In this document: piece after piece, positions 8,233 to 16,184 of the stretch
How the letters are laid out: the number at the start of each line of letters is the position of its first letter
Numbering within the stretch: position 1 is the stretch's first letter
From: Halanaerobiales bacterium
GTDB taxonomy: Bacteria; Bacillota; Halanaerobiia; Halanaerobiales; DTU029
Length of the DNA stretch: 64,000 nt
NCBI GenBank assembly: GCA_029981855.1
Contig: JARRCS010000010.1
Coordinates: forward strand, 1-64,000
Direction of reading: 5' to 3'
The notes under the pieces: generated by a model
Told to the model about the DNA's origin: nothing
Seen by the model: only the letters and a program-made list of their open reading frames with translations
Database searches by the model: none
Made by a program: the position numbers and the translations under genes

Positions 8233-9966
8233 ATGCAGAACAAGGAGCAGCTTCGATCTACTTTAAAGAGAATTGATGGAAGGGGTTATAAGGCCTACAA
8301 AGATCTGCAAAATAACTGGTATGATTTTGGTAGTTTCTATATCGGTATACCATATGTACAGGGTGACCCCTATGCTAGCCCATCCAGTGTTTTTCTAAAG
8401 ATTGAGCAGAAGAGTACCGGTTTTCCCGAATGGCTATTAGAGAATAAGATTCGCCGGCTGGCGGTAGAGGATTATCTGACCAGGGTAACTGATAGATTGA
8501 TCAGGAAGTATACCAGTGGTAATAGAGGATCAGGTAAGAGCGGACAGGTTTACATAGCCAGAACCGGCCAGGAGGTAATTGAGCGTACCTCGGTTGAGTT
8601 TAATTCTGATTTGATTGAAATCCGTTTAAGTGTTGGTCTGCCGGCCAGGGGGCGCAGGGTATTGGGTTATCAGGCCCAGGAGATCTTCTTTGAGGAACTG
8701 CCCAGGGTTGCCGAAGACTGCCTTTTTTACCGGAGCCATAATTCCGAGGAACTAGAGAGACATGTCCGTACAGTAGAGGACCAGCATCTTCTGCGTGGTA
8801 TGCTATCGGAAAGGAGACTGGTTGCCTTTATAGGTAATAATTCGATCTTGCCCCGGAGAAGCGGGGTTGATGACCGTCCCCTTACTGGAGAGAAAGTTAT
8901 TCCCTTTATCTCACCGGAAGAATATGAAGTTGAATTTGAACTCCCCTATTATGGCAAGATCAGGGGTATGGGAATCAAAGAAGGGGTAACCCTGATCGTT
9001 GGAGGTGGATATCACGGTAAATCTACCCTGCTGAATGCCATTGAGAGGGGGGTATATAATCATATTCCCGGTGATGGCAGGGAATATGTTGTTACCAGGG
9101 AAGACGCCTTTAAAATCAGGGCTGAAGATGGCAGAAGGATTGAAAAGGTTGATATCAGCCCCTTTATTAATAACCTGCCCCAGGGTGAAGAAACCACTGA
9201 TTTCAGTACAGAAAATGCCAGCGGCAGTACTTCACAGGCCGCCAATATCATTGAAGCCCTGGAACTAGGGGCAGGCTTACTGCTGATTGATGAAGATACC
9301 TGTGCCACCAATTTTATGATCAGGGATGCCAGAATGCAGCAGTTAGTCTCCGCTGATAAGGAACCGATTACCCCCTTTATCGATAAGGTAAGGGCTCTAT
9401 ATAAAGATTACGGGGTATCCACAATTATTGTTGTCGGTGGTGCCGGTGACTATTTTGATGTAGCAGACAATGTTATTATGATGGATGAATACCGGCCCAG
9501 GGCCGTTACCGATAAAGTACGGGAGATTGCTGCCCGTATCCCGAACCAGAGGATTATGGAAGATGCCAGAATCTTTGGTAAGATCTGCAAGCGGTACCCT
9601 GACCCCGATAGTATCAACCCTAGAAGGGGAAGAAAGGTAAAGGTTAAGGCTCGAGGCAAGGATACCATCCAGTTCGGCCGGGAGGACATTGATTTAAGCA
9701 ATTTGGAACAGCTTCTAAACCGGGAACAGACTAAGACCATCGGTGATATATTGGTCTACGCTTTAAGGGAGAATATTATCAAAGGTGAGAGATCCTTAAA
9801 GGAAGTTCTTGATTTAATCTTTGCCCGGCTGGAGAAGGAGGGTTTAAAGACCATCTCTCCCTTTAGTTATCCCGAGGGGGATTATGTAAAACCTCGCCCC
9901 TTTGAGGTTGGGGCAGCTATCAACCGTTTGCGAAGCTTAAAAATTAAGGAGATAGTCTGGGAGTAA
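8233..9966 (+). CDS. Predicted ATPase of the ABC class (COG3044 type)
   Basis: 577 aa, soluble. A family-specific N-terminal domain (1-235) is followed by an ABC-like ATPase core: Walker A GGGYHGKST (257-265), an unusual signature ENASGSTSQ (327-335) and Walker B LLLIDED (about 349-354), then a 120-residue basic C-terminal region. This combination defines the single-polypeptide ABC-class ATPases, which have no membrane partner and no established function. The start ATG 8233 follows the ribosome site CAGGAGGG. It has its own promoter and no operon partners. Family assignment is strong, biological role unknown. Confidence 0.88.
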   Translation: MQNKEQLRSTLKRIDGRGYKAYKDLQNNWYDFGSFYIGIPYVQGDPYASPSSVFLKIEQKSTGFPEWLLENKIRRLAVEDYLTRVTDRLIRKYTSGNRGSGKSGQVYIARTGQEVIERTSVEFNSDLIEIRLSVGLPARGRRVLGYQAQEIFFEELPRVAEDCLFYRSHNSEELERHVRTVEDQHLLRGMLSERRLVAFIGNNSILPRRSGVDDRPLTGEKVIPFISPEEYEVEFELPYYGKIRGMGIKEGVTLIVGGGYHGKSTLLNAIERGVYNHIPGDGREYVVTREDAFKIRAEDGRRIEKVDISPFINNLPQGEETTDFSTENASGSTSQAANIIEALELGAGLLLIDEDTCATNFMIRDARMQQLVSADKEPITPFIDKVRALYKDYGVSTIIVVGGAGDYFDVADNVIMMDEYRPRAVTDKVREIAARIPNQRIMEDARIFGKICKRYPDPDSINPRRGRKVKVKARGKDTIQFGREDIDLSNLEQLLNREQTKTIGDILVYALRENIIKGERSLKEVLDLIFARLEKEGLKTISPFSYPEGDYVKPRPFEVGAAINRLRSLKIKEIVWE

Positions 9967-10040
9967 AGTTATCGATTTTTCCACAGATCACCTAGATATT
10001 CTGAAGATTACCTGGATAATATGAAAAGGGAGAGGATAAC

Positions 10041-10613
10041 GTGTTAAGAGACTTAATTTTAAAAAACAGAAGCTATAGACGGTTCTATCAGGATTTTGCG
10101 GTGGAGAAGGAGGTCTTGCGGGAATTGATTGATCTTGCCCGTTTATCGGCATCGGCCTCCAATAAACAACCGTTAAAGTACATTATTTCCAATGAGCCTG
10201 AAACCAATCAGAAAATTTTCTCCAGTTTAACCTGGGCCGGTTATTTAAAGGACTGGGACGGTCCGGCCGAAGGTGAAAGACCATCTGCCTACATAATTAT
10301 TCTTGGTGATCAAGAGATCAGTACCAACTACCTGGCCGACCCCGGCATTGCCTGTCAGAGTATTCTCCTGGGGGCAACCGAGAGGGGTCTGGGGGGGTGC
10401 ATCTTTGGTTCGGTTAAGCGAGAAGAACTGAGGAAGGCTTTAGCTATTCCGGAAAGATATGAAATTCTGTACGTTTTAGCAATTGGTAAACCTAAAGAGG
10501 AGGTAAAGCTGGAGACAGTAGGGGATGATGGCGATATCAGATATTGGCGTGATAAGAAGGGTACCCACCATGTCCCTAAACGCCCGCTGGAGGAGATAAT
10601 CCTGGAAAGATAA
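10041..10613 (+). CDS. Nitroreductase family protein
   Basis: 190 aa, FMN-dependent nitroreductase-like oxidoreductase. Start GTG 10041 after GGGAGAGG. N-terminal NRSYRRF is the usual FMN-phosphate Arg motif, followed by ARLSASASNKQPLKYIIS (the SxxNxQPW-like substrate loop). The C-terminal half has the GGCIFGSVKREELRKAL and YVLAIGKPKEE motifs. Probably an NAD(P)H-dependent reductase; physiological substrate unknown. Followed by the long non-coding DnaA-box region. Confidence 0.88.
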   Translation: MLRDLILKNRSYRRFYQDFAVEKEVLRELIDLARLSASASNKQPLKYIISNEPETNQKIFSSLTWAGYLKDWDGPAEGERPSAYIIILGDQEISTNYLADPGIACQSILLGATERGLGGCIFGSVKREELRKALAIPERYEILYVLAIGKPKEEVKLETVGDDGDIRYWRDKKGTHHVPKRPLEEIILER

Positions 10614-10632
10614 TATCCTTAAATTTTTTAAA

Positions 10633-10914
10633 TTATCCACAATTTACTAATCTTATCCACATTGATGTAATAGATATCCACAGCCGCTATTAAATCTTCG
10701 CAAAATAAACATTTTGCGAAGATTTAATAGTGCGAATATTTGTCAGTAAAGATCAGTAAAGAAATGAAATAAAAATAATTTGTTTATCATTTGCAGAACA
10801 AATTAGATATTATGTAATATTTTGCATTAATATTATGTAATAAAATAAATTCTTCTTGTGGATAACTTTCTATCAAAAGTGAGGTTACTTAAGAAATCAT
10901 AACAGTTATCCACA
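10633..10914. promoter_or_regulatory. DnaA-box cluster in AT-rich non-coding region
   Basis: Exact DnaA boxes TTATCCACA lie at 10633-10641, 10653-10661 and 10906-10914 on the plus strand and at 10857-10865 on the minus strand. A one-mismatch box (ATATCCACA) lies at 10674-10682. Between them are a perfect 20-bp hairpin (10687-10730), a direct repeat CAGTAAAGA, and an AT-rich tract (10771-10855) holding TATTATGTAATA twice. No ORF fits the 10614-11043 gap. Four exact 9-mers in under 300 bp is far above chance. It could be an origin-like element, a DnaA-titrating or DnaA-regulated site; dnaA itself is not in the window. Confidence 0.75.
10687..10730. repeat. Perfect 20-bp inverted repeat with 4-nt loop
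   Basis: CTATTAAATCTTCGCAAAAT and its exact reverse complement flank the loop AAAC. No T-run follows on either strand, so it does not look like an intrinsic terminator. It sits among the DnaA boxes. Confidence 0.9.
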
Positions 10915-10938
10915 GCATATAGGATTTCTCTTTTTGAA

Positions 10939-11003
10939 AACTGCAAATAGATGTTTCCAATGCTGCAAATTTCCAAACATCTCTCCGACATCTATTTACA
11001 ATT
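10939..11003. repeat. Dispersed palindromic repeat, copy B
   Basis: Begins AACTGCAAATAGATGTTT and ends with the complementary arm around GACATCTATTTACAATT; a longer variant of copy A with a wider centre. It lies downstream of the minus-strand LysM gene and next to the DnaA-box cluster. Confidence 0.82.
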
Positions 11004-11043
11004 GTTTAAGGTAAATATGAAATGGGAAAAACCCCTGATTGAC

Positions 11044-11364
11044 TCAGGAGTTTAGTTGAGGGATTTTGATTACCTGTCCTGGCTGTAAAATGACATTCTC
11101 TAAACCATTAACCTTTTTGATCTGATTGATTATCTTACGTGGATCATCATTTATTTGATTGTAATTTTTGGCTATACTCCAGAGAGTATCACCTTTTTCA
11201 ACCCTGACCTCGAGATACCTTACCGGTTTTCCGCCTAGAGATGAAAAATCGTAGAAAAATATGATCAGCGTTGCAATTAATAACACGGATATCGTTATCT
11301 TTAGATAATCTCTTTTAAACCTACTTTCCCGGTGGTAATGATTTTTAACTGCCAGATTATACAT
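11044..11364 (-). CDS. yneA: LysM membrane protein, YneA-like SOS cell-division inhibitor
   Basis: 106 aa. An N-terminal basic stretch leads into one membrane helix (about 23-41, ITISVLLIATLIIFFYDF) and then an extracellular LysM domain (about 52-103: VEKGDTLWSIAKNYN ... ILQPGQVIKIPQ). This is the architecture of Bacillus YneA, which halts division during the SOS response. Position supports it: it is divergent from lexA, as in Bacillus. Its promoter (TTGACA, 18 bp, TATAAT on the minus strand) carries a LexA-box-like palindrome just downstream of the -10. LysM binds peptidoglycan. The SOS role is inferred from architecture, neighbour and operator together. Confidence 0.8.
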   Translation of the reverse strand: MYNLAVKNHYHRESRFKRDYLKITISVLLIATLIIFFYDFSSLGGKPVRYLEVRVEKGDTLWSIAKNYNQINDDPRKIINQIKKVNGLENVILQPGQVIKIPQLNS

Positions 11365-11398
11365 AAGAACTCCTCCTTTAAACCTATGTATGCCTGTG

Positions 11399-11449
11399 TA
11401 GTACGTGTGTTCTAATGATATTATAACAGAACAGTAGTTTCCCTGTCAA
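11399..11449 (-). promoter_or_regulatory. yneA-like promoter with LexA (SOS) box
   Basis: On the minus strand TTGACA (11444-11449), an 18-bp spacer and TATAAT (11420-11425). At 11399-11414 lies TAGTACGTGTGTTCTA, which on the minus strand reads TAGAACACACGTACTA. It is one mismatch from a perfect palindrome and close to the Firmicute SOS core GAAC-N4-GTTC. It would overlap the start of transcription, so bound LexA would block it. Confidence 0.72.
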
Positions 11450-11479
11450 GCATTTTTTTGAAAAAATTAAAACTGTTGT

Positions 11480-11508
11480 TTGCCAATTTTCGAATTATGT
11501 GTTATAAT
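11480..11508 (+). promoter_or_regulatory. Promoter P1 upstream of lexA
   Basis: TTGCCA, 17-bp spacer, TATAAT. It would give a leader of nearly 390 nt before lexA. A ribosome site AAGGAGG at about 11541 is followed by a tiny TTG-started ORF of about ten codons (MLNINLCKSI), possibly a leader peptide. Confidence 0.65.
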
Positions 11509-11628
11509 AATTATGTACAGGTAGTTAAAATAATTCCTTATAAGGAGGTTATACTTGCTTAATATAAATTTATGTAAATCTATATGAACCAGGGTGAATC
11601 TAGACATATAAATTTAGGATTTTCAAAA

Positions 11629-11649
11629 ATTTGTAAGATTATTACAAAT
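11629..11649. promoter_or_regulatory. Operator-like palindrome in lexA leader
   Basis: ATTTGTAA-GATTA-TTACAAAT, perfect 8-bp arms, ends four bases before a second promoter. It does not match the SOS box, so another regulator is possible. Confidence 0.5.
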
Positions 11650-11653
11650 CCCC

Positions 11654-11682
11654 TTTACATTCACGAATAAATGTATTATATT
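11654..11682 (+). promoter_or_regulatory. Promoter P2 upstream of lexA
   Basis: TTTACA, 17-bp spacer, TATATT. Transcripts would run about 200 nt before lexA and pass a short ORF at 11732-11803 (23 codons, MEIFNKLIKK start) with only a weak ribosome site. Confidence 0.5.
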
Positions 11683-11897
11683 TAACGAACATTTTTTTGG
11701 TTTGATTACTTTGTAAAGGGCCAGGTAATTAAATGGAAATCTTTAATAAATTAATTAAAAAGAAAGGTGGTGAAAGTCCTGGTTGGTGGTCGAAAACAGG
11801 ATAGTATTGCTAGAGTTAACAGCTTGATTATAAATTAATCCTGTGAAGACTTACGACTATGCTTAAGTTTGCATAGGTTTTAAAAACCAGGAGTAAT

Positions 11898-12524
11898 ATG
11901 GAAGAATTAACTGAAAGACAGAAATCTATTCTGGGGTTTATTCAAAAGGAGATTAAGGAAAAGGGATACCCCCCCTCTGTTAGGGAGATCGGAGAGGCAG
12001 TTGGTTTAAAATCGCCGGCATCTGTTCACAGCCATTTAAAAACCTTGGAAGAACTTAATTATATAAGAAGAGACCCTTCGAAACCGAGGGCCATTGAAGT
12101 ACTGTATAACCAGGATGGCACGGAAAATATCAAAAAAGAAATGGTACATATTCCTTTAGTAGGGAGGGTTACCGCCGGCGAACCAATTCTGGCTGAAGAG
12201 AATATCGAAGATTACTTTCCGGTACCGCTGGATTATATCAGCAGTACTGCTAAAGAACTATTTATGTTAGAGGTTAAAGGTGACAGTATGATCAATGCGG
12301 GGATTTTTGATGGTGATTATGTTATAGCGCAAAAACAGAATTATGCTTATAATAAGGATATAGTTATAGCTCTGACTGAAGAAGGTGCTACTGTTAAGCG
12401 CTTTTTTAAGGAGAAGGATTATTTCCGTCTCCAACCCGAAAATCCTACCATGGAGCCGATAATAGTGCCTGATGTACATATTCTCGGTAAGGTTATTGGT
12501 CTATACCGTAAATTTATTAGTTAA
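11898..12524 (+). CDS. lexA: LexA SOS repressor
   Basis: 208 aa. Represses DNA-damage genes and cleaves itself when stimulated by RecA filaments. The N-terminal winged HTH spans about 1-65 ([24 protein letters not shown] recognition region). The autocleavage site Ala93-Gly94 is in VTAGEP, and the catalytic dyad is Ser130 (GDSM) and Lys167 (ATVKRFF). Start ATG 11898 follows CCAGGAG. Divergent from the yneA-like gene. Its 3' end overlaps the convergent uracil-DNA glycosylase gene by 4 bp. A long leader (11365-11897) with two promoter-like sites precedes it, but I see no perfect SOS box for lexA itself. Confidence 0.97.
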   Translation: MEELTERQKSILGFIQKEIKEKGYPPSVREIGEAVGLKSPASVHSHLKTLEELNYIRRDPSKPRAIEVLYNQDGTENIKKEMVHIPLVGRVTAGEPILAEENIEDYFPVPLDYISSTAKELFMLEVKGDSMINAGIFDGDYVIAQKQNYAYNKDIVIALTEEGATVKRFFKEKDYFRLQPENPTMEPIIVPDVHILGKVIGLYRKFIS

Positions 12525-13159
12525 TCTAATTGGCCGGTTTGCTGTAGCTCCTCTATTCTATCGATGGCTTTTTTTATCAGCCGGAAGTCGTACCAGGCGG
12601 TCTTTTTCATCCTTTCATTTCTCAGCAGGTAGGATGGATGAAAGGTTGGTAAAAAGAAATACTTACCCCGTTTAATCCACTTGCCTCTCATTCTGGTGAT
12701 TGAAGCCTCTTCATCGATCAGGTTTTTTAAGGCTACCGACCCCAGAGGAACGATAACTTTGGGGTCAATTAATTTTATCTCTGCAGCTAAAATGGGTGCA
12801 CAGGCCGCCACCTCACCGCTAGAAGGATTGCGGTTGCCCGGCGGTCTGCATTTAACCATATTTGTAATATAGACCTCTTCTCTCTTAATATTTACAGCCG
12901 CAAAGATTCTGTTTAGCAACTGGCCTGCCCTGCCAACAAAGGGTTCTCCTCTTCTATCTTCATCGGCTCCCGGGCCTTCACCGATAAACATGATCTTTTT
13001 ATTGATGGCACCTTTGCCCATTACAACCTGGCTAGCACCTTCTCTCAGGTGACACCTTTTACACTCCAGGGCCTTCTCCCTTAATAACTGGTAATCAGAA
13101 TCAGGATATTGTATCAGGCAACTGACTGTTAGATTTCCCTGCCGGTCAAATAACATCAT
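12521..13159 (-). CDS. Family 4 uracil-DNA glycosylase
   Basis: 212 aa. Removes uracil from DNA in base-excision repair. Four Cys ligands for the [4Fe-4S] cluster are visible (Cys33, Cys36, Cys104, Cys120), together with motif [10 protein letters not shown] (60-68), FVGRAGQLL and the C-terminal HPSYLLRN motif with its catalytic-region His. Start ATGATG after AAGGAGAG. Tail-to-tail with lexA (4-bp overlap), so transcription of the two genes collides. An AT palindrome lies directly upstream of its ribosome site. Confidence 0.95.
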   Translation of the reverse strand: MMLFDRQGNLTVSCLIQYPDSDYQLLREKALECKRCHLREGASQVVMGKGAINKKIMFIGEGPGADEDRRGEPFVGRAGQLLNRIFAAVNIKREEVYITNMVKCRPPGNRNPSSGEVAACAPILAAEIKLIDPKVIVPLGSVALKNLIDEEASITRMRGKWIKRGKYFFLPTFHPSYLLRNERMKKTAWYDFRLIKKAIDRIEELQQTGQLD

Positions 13160-13168
13160 TTATCTCTC

Positions 13169-13200
13169 CTTAATATATAATATCTTAAATATATATTAAG
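13169..13200. repeat. AT-rich inverted repeat before the uracil-DNA glycosylase gene
   Basis: Perfect 11-bp arms CTTAATATATA / TATATATTAAG with a 10-nt centre, abutting the glycosylase ribosome site. Possible operator or mRNA hairpin. Confidence 0.6.
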
Positions 13201-13245
13201 GATGGACAGTCTAATTTCCTGCATAGGGATAGAAAAATTACGGCA

Positions 13246-14079
13246 TTACCTCCATTTAATGATCAATTTTTCTAATAGCAAAACAAAATAATACATTAGC
13301 CCGGCTATAATACACAAGATAATTACACTTGTCATTACCAGATGAAGATTGAAAACCTGCCCCCCATATACAATTAAGTAACCCAGGCCGGCTTTAGAAA
13401 CGAGAAATTCCCCGACAATTGTACCGACCAGGGAAAGGCCGACACTGACCTTTAAGGCGGAAAAAATTGTCGGAACACTAGCAGGAAGAATTACCTTAAA
13501 GAGGATCTGTTTTTTCGTTGCTCCCAGGGTCTGGAGTAGTTTTATCTTATTACTCTCAACCTCCCGAAAGCCATTGATTAACATAATGATTGTAACAATA
13601 ATGGAAACCGCCAGGGCCATGACGATAATAGCCGGTGAGTCGTTCCCCAGCCAGACAATCATAACCGGCCCCAGGGCAACCTTGGGAATACTATTTAAAA
13701 TCACTAAATAGGGCTCCAGCAGATTGAAGAGGAAATCTGACCACCAGAGTAAAATAGCTATAAGTATTCCCAGGATAGTACCCGAACTAAATCCGATAAT
13801 ATTTTCCGTCAAGGTAATTTTGATATGATGGTATAACTGGCCATTTTGACACATCTTGATAAAGAGGTTCAGTATTTTACTCGGCTGGCTCATCAGGAAG
13901 GTATTAATCCAGCCCATCTGACCCATCAATTCCCAGAGTCCGATAAAAGCAAGTAGAATTGCTATCTGTAATATTCTGATAGTTATCCTTCTTTTCCTTA
14001 ATTGGAAAAGGAACTCCGCATGATCAGCAGTAACTGCCCCCCTGGTCAGCCACTGATAAATTACGCCCGTTTTAAACAT
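13246..14079 (-). CDS. ABC transporter permease, SsuC/TauC family
   Basis: 277 aa. Inner-membrane permease of a nitrate/sulfonate/taurine-type importer. About six hydrophobic helices; the family EAA-like loop appears as KIKLLQTLGATKKQILFKVILPASVPTIFSALK, from about residue 176 onward (quoted in two parts: KIKLLQTLGATKKQI and LPASVPTIFSALK). Overlaps the ATPase gene by 8 bp and is the last gene of the substrate-binding protein, ATPase, permease operon. Substrate not determinable. Confidence 0.9.
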   Translation of the reverse strand: MFKTGVIYQWLTRGAVTADHAEFLFQLRKRRITIRILQIAILLAFIGLWELMGQMGWINTFLMSQPSKILNLFIKMCQNGQLYHHIKITLTENIIGFSSGTILGILIAILLWWSDFLFNLLEPYLVILNSIPKVALGPVMIVWLGNDSPAIIVMALAVSIIVTIIMLINGFREVESNKIKLLQTLGATKKQILFKVILPASVPTIFSALKVSVGLSLVGTIVGEFLVSKAGLGYLIVYGGQVFNLHLVMTSVIILCIIAGLMYYFVLLLEKLIIKWR

Positions 14080-14839
14080 GGATATCTAACTCCTTCCAAA
14101 TATCATTAAAATATACCTGGAATTTCTTTATATTCCTCTTCTGGAGTGGAGTTATATCTTCCTGAAAATCAATATCAAAGGTAGATTTTATGACAGCAGG
14201 CCTTTTAGATAAAACTATTATCCTGTCGGCCATCGAGATAGCCTCGGCAATATCGTGGGTAACCTGGATTACTGTTTTTTGCTGTCTCTTTAGGATGTTA
14301 TGCATCTCTTCTTCCAGGGTAAGCTTTGTTTGGTAGTCCAGAGAGGAGAAGGGTTCATCCAGGAGTAAGATCTCCGGGTCGGTGGCCAGGGTCCTGGCCA
14401 GGGCTACCCTCTGTCTCATGCCACCGGAGAGTTCTCTTGGATAATGATTGGTAAAATCAGCCAGTCCGTAATTCTCCAGCAGCATCATAATTTTATCCCT
14501 GGTTTCTCCGTTTAACATACCTTTTATCTCCAGGCCAAGCCTGACATTTTCGTAGACGGTTCTCCATTCGAAGAGATAATCCTCCTGGAGCATATATCCT
14601 ACCCTGGGATAAATCTGCGTGACCTCCTGATCATTAATATATACCTTCCCTATATCAGGGGGGATTAAGCCGCTGATAATTGATAATAAAGTAGTCTTCC
14701 CACAACCACTGGGACCGACAATACAGATAAACTCATTCTCTTTAACCGATAGGTTTATTTCCTTCAGGGCCAGTGTTTCACCCTTTTTCGAGATATATTT
14801 TTTCTGGATTCCCTCTAGCCTGACTTTTTCCTTCATCAT
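14072..14839 (-). CDS. ABC transporter ATP-binding protein, SsuB/TauB family
   Basis: 255 aa. Powers the importer with the adjacent permease and binding protein. Walker A GPSGCGKTT (about 42-50), Q-loop MLQEDYLFEW, signature LSGGMRQRVALARTL, Walker B ILLLDEPFSSLD and switch His in VTHDIAEA are all intact. Start ATG 14839 (second Met also possible). About 87 bp separate it from the binding-protein gene. Confidence 0.93.
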   Translation of the reverse strand: MMKEKVRLEGIQKKYISKKGETLALKEINLSVKENEFICIVGPSGCGKTTLLSIISGLIPPDIGKVYINDQEVTQIYPRVGYMLQEDYLFEWRTVYENVRLGLEIKGMLNGETRDKIMMLLENYGLADFTNHYPRELSGGMRQRVALARTLATDPEILLLDEPFSSLDYQTKLTLEEEMHNILKRQQKTVIQVTHDIAEAISMADRIIVLSKRPAVIKSTFDIDFQEDITPLQKRNIKKFQVYFNDIWKELDIHV

Positions 14840-14926
14840 AATCCCCCCATTCCAGTTTTTAATCTTAAAGATATCTTGCCAGTTTAACCATATATTAATA
14901 TCCGTGATTATGGCCTTTAGGCCAGT

Positions 14927-15943
14927 TTATTCCTCTTGATATTTTGCAATGGCTTTTTTGGCAAAATCGGTATTTACCACAACTTCATAAGGAACCTTTT
15001 CCTCCAGTTCTCCCGCCAGGATAATGATATCCTCATAGTGCTCAAAAATCTCCTTTTCGATAATCGGGTTTTTATCCCAGGTATCCTGTTCCAGATACCT
15101 CTTTACCACCTTAACCAGTATATCCCTGTCGGTATCGATGAAAAATGACCTGATGGCTTCTGCAATCTCTTCTGCTGTATGGGTGGCTACCCAGCGCTGA
15201 GCCCTGTAGATAGCATTGGTAAAGGCTTGAATTATCTCCGGGTTTTTCTCCAGATAGCTTTTCTTGGCCATATAAACAGTATAGGGTACATTTCCCCCGG
15301 CTACTCCGAAGGAACCGACAACATAACCCTTACCTTCCGCCTCTAATGTAGAAGCAGCTGGTTCAAACAGCTGGACAAAATCACCCAATCCACCGACAAA
15401 GGCTCCGGCATTGGCAGTAAAATCAAGGTTGGTTATTACCTTGACATCCTTTCCTGGATAGATCCCTCTCTTCTTTAAGGAATACTCTAATACCATCTGC
15501 GGAGCACCACCCGGCCTATTGCCGATTATTGTTTTACCCTTAACATCTTCCCATTTAAAGTCTGGCATTGGTTCTCTAGCTACTAAAAAGGAACCGGCAG
15601 TATTGGTTAGCTGGGCAAAGTTAATTATGTAATCCTTAGCTCCCTGCTGGTAGATATAGATTGTTGGCTCCGGTCCGATCAGGGCAATATCACAGCTTCC
15701 GGCCATCAGAGAGGCAGCTGCCTTATCACCACCCCAGGCAGTTGAGAGTTTAACATTTATTCCCTCTTCATTAAAATATCCCTTGGTCAAAGCAACATAT
15801 TGGGGTGCATAAAAAATTGAATGAACAACCTCCAGCAACCTGACATCCACTTTATTATCTTTCGCCATAAGTACCTGACTACAAGAACCAACCAGTAGAA
15901 TAAGAAGGAAAAAATAAATGGTAAATCTCATCCCTCTTTTCAC
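14927..15943 (-). CDS. ABC transporter substrate-binding lipoprotein (NMT1/SsuA-like)
   Basis: About 338 aa. Start is probably GTG 15943: GGAGG lies eight bases upstream, within what would otherwise be codons of a longer ATG 15958 start. A lipoprotein signal peptide ends in the lipobox LVGSC, so the protein is lipid-anchored outside the cytoplasmic membrane. The mature part has the NMT1/THI5-like fold: FYAPQYVALTKGYFNEEGI, then GGDKAAASLMAGSCDIALIGPEP, characteristic of importers for sulfonates, nitrate, pyrimidines or thiamine precursors. Nothing in the neighbourhood fixes the ligand. First gene of the operon. Confidence 0.9.
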   Translation of the reverse strand: MKRGMRFTIYFFLLILLVGSCSQVLMAKDNKVDVRLLEVVHSIFYAPQYVALTKGYFNEEGINVKLSTAWGGDKAAASLMAGSCDIALIGPEPTIYIYQQGAKDYIINFAQLTNTAGSFLVAREPMPDFKWEDVKGKTIIGNRPGGAPQMVLEYSLKKRGIYPGKDVKVITNLDFTANAGAFVGGLGDFVQLFEPAASTLEAEGKGYVVGSFGVAGGNVPYTVYMAKKSYLEKNPEIIQAFTNAIYRAQRWVATHTAEEIAEAIRSFFIDTDRDILVKVVKRYLEQDTWDKNPIIEKEIFEHYEDIIILAGELEEKVPYEVVVNTDFAKKAIAKYQEE

Positions 15944-16030
15944 TTTTAACACCTCCATTTTTTTGTCACCAATATATTATGTTTCAGGTATTCTTAATGT
16001 GCAGAATAAAAATAAATAGACCTACAACAC

Positions 16031-16054
16031 AAAAAGAGACCCAGTATCGGGTCT
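16031..16054 (-). terminator. Terminator of the PHP gene
   Basis: On the minus strand AGACCC-GATACT-GGGTCT followed by CTTTTT. It separates the PHP phosphatase gene from the downstream ABC importer operon. The stretch 16055-16184 also holds AATAATCC/GGATTATT arms. Confidence 0.75.
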
Positions 16055-16184
16055 TTGCTCTAATTGGCTATATAAAAGTATAGTTGGGAAAATATTAATA
16101 TTAGGTTAAAATATAAATTCAAACCCATAATAATCCCTATCACATTAGGATTATTCTGGGATTTTTTCTGTTCTTATCAAAACC

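Noticed and set aside
10808-10845. dif-like recombination site around TTATGTAATA
   Set aside because: The right half resembles a XerD arm, but no matching left arm lies six bases away in either copy.
10614-11043. Chromosomal origin oriC as a firm call for the DnaA-box region
   Set aside because: dnaA, dnaN, recF and rpmH are not nearby, and local gene orientation points toward rather than away from the site; kept only as a DnaA-box cluster.
11760-11800. RNase P-like GTGAAAGTCC motif upstream of lexA
   Set aside because: Only a ten-base coincidence; no other conserved RNase P element is present.
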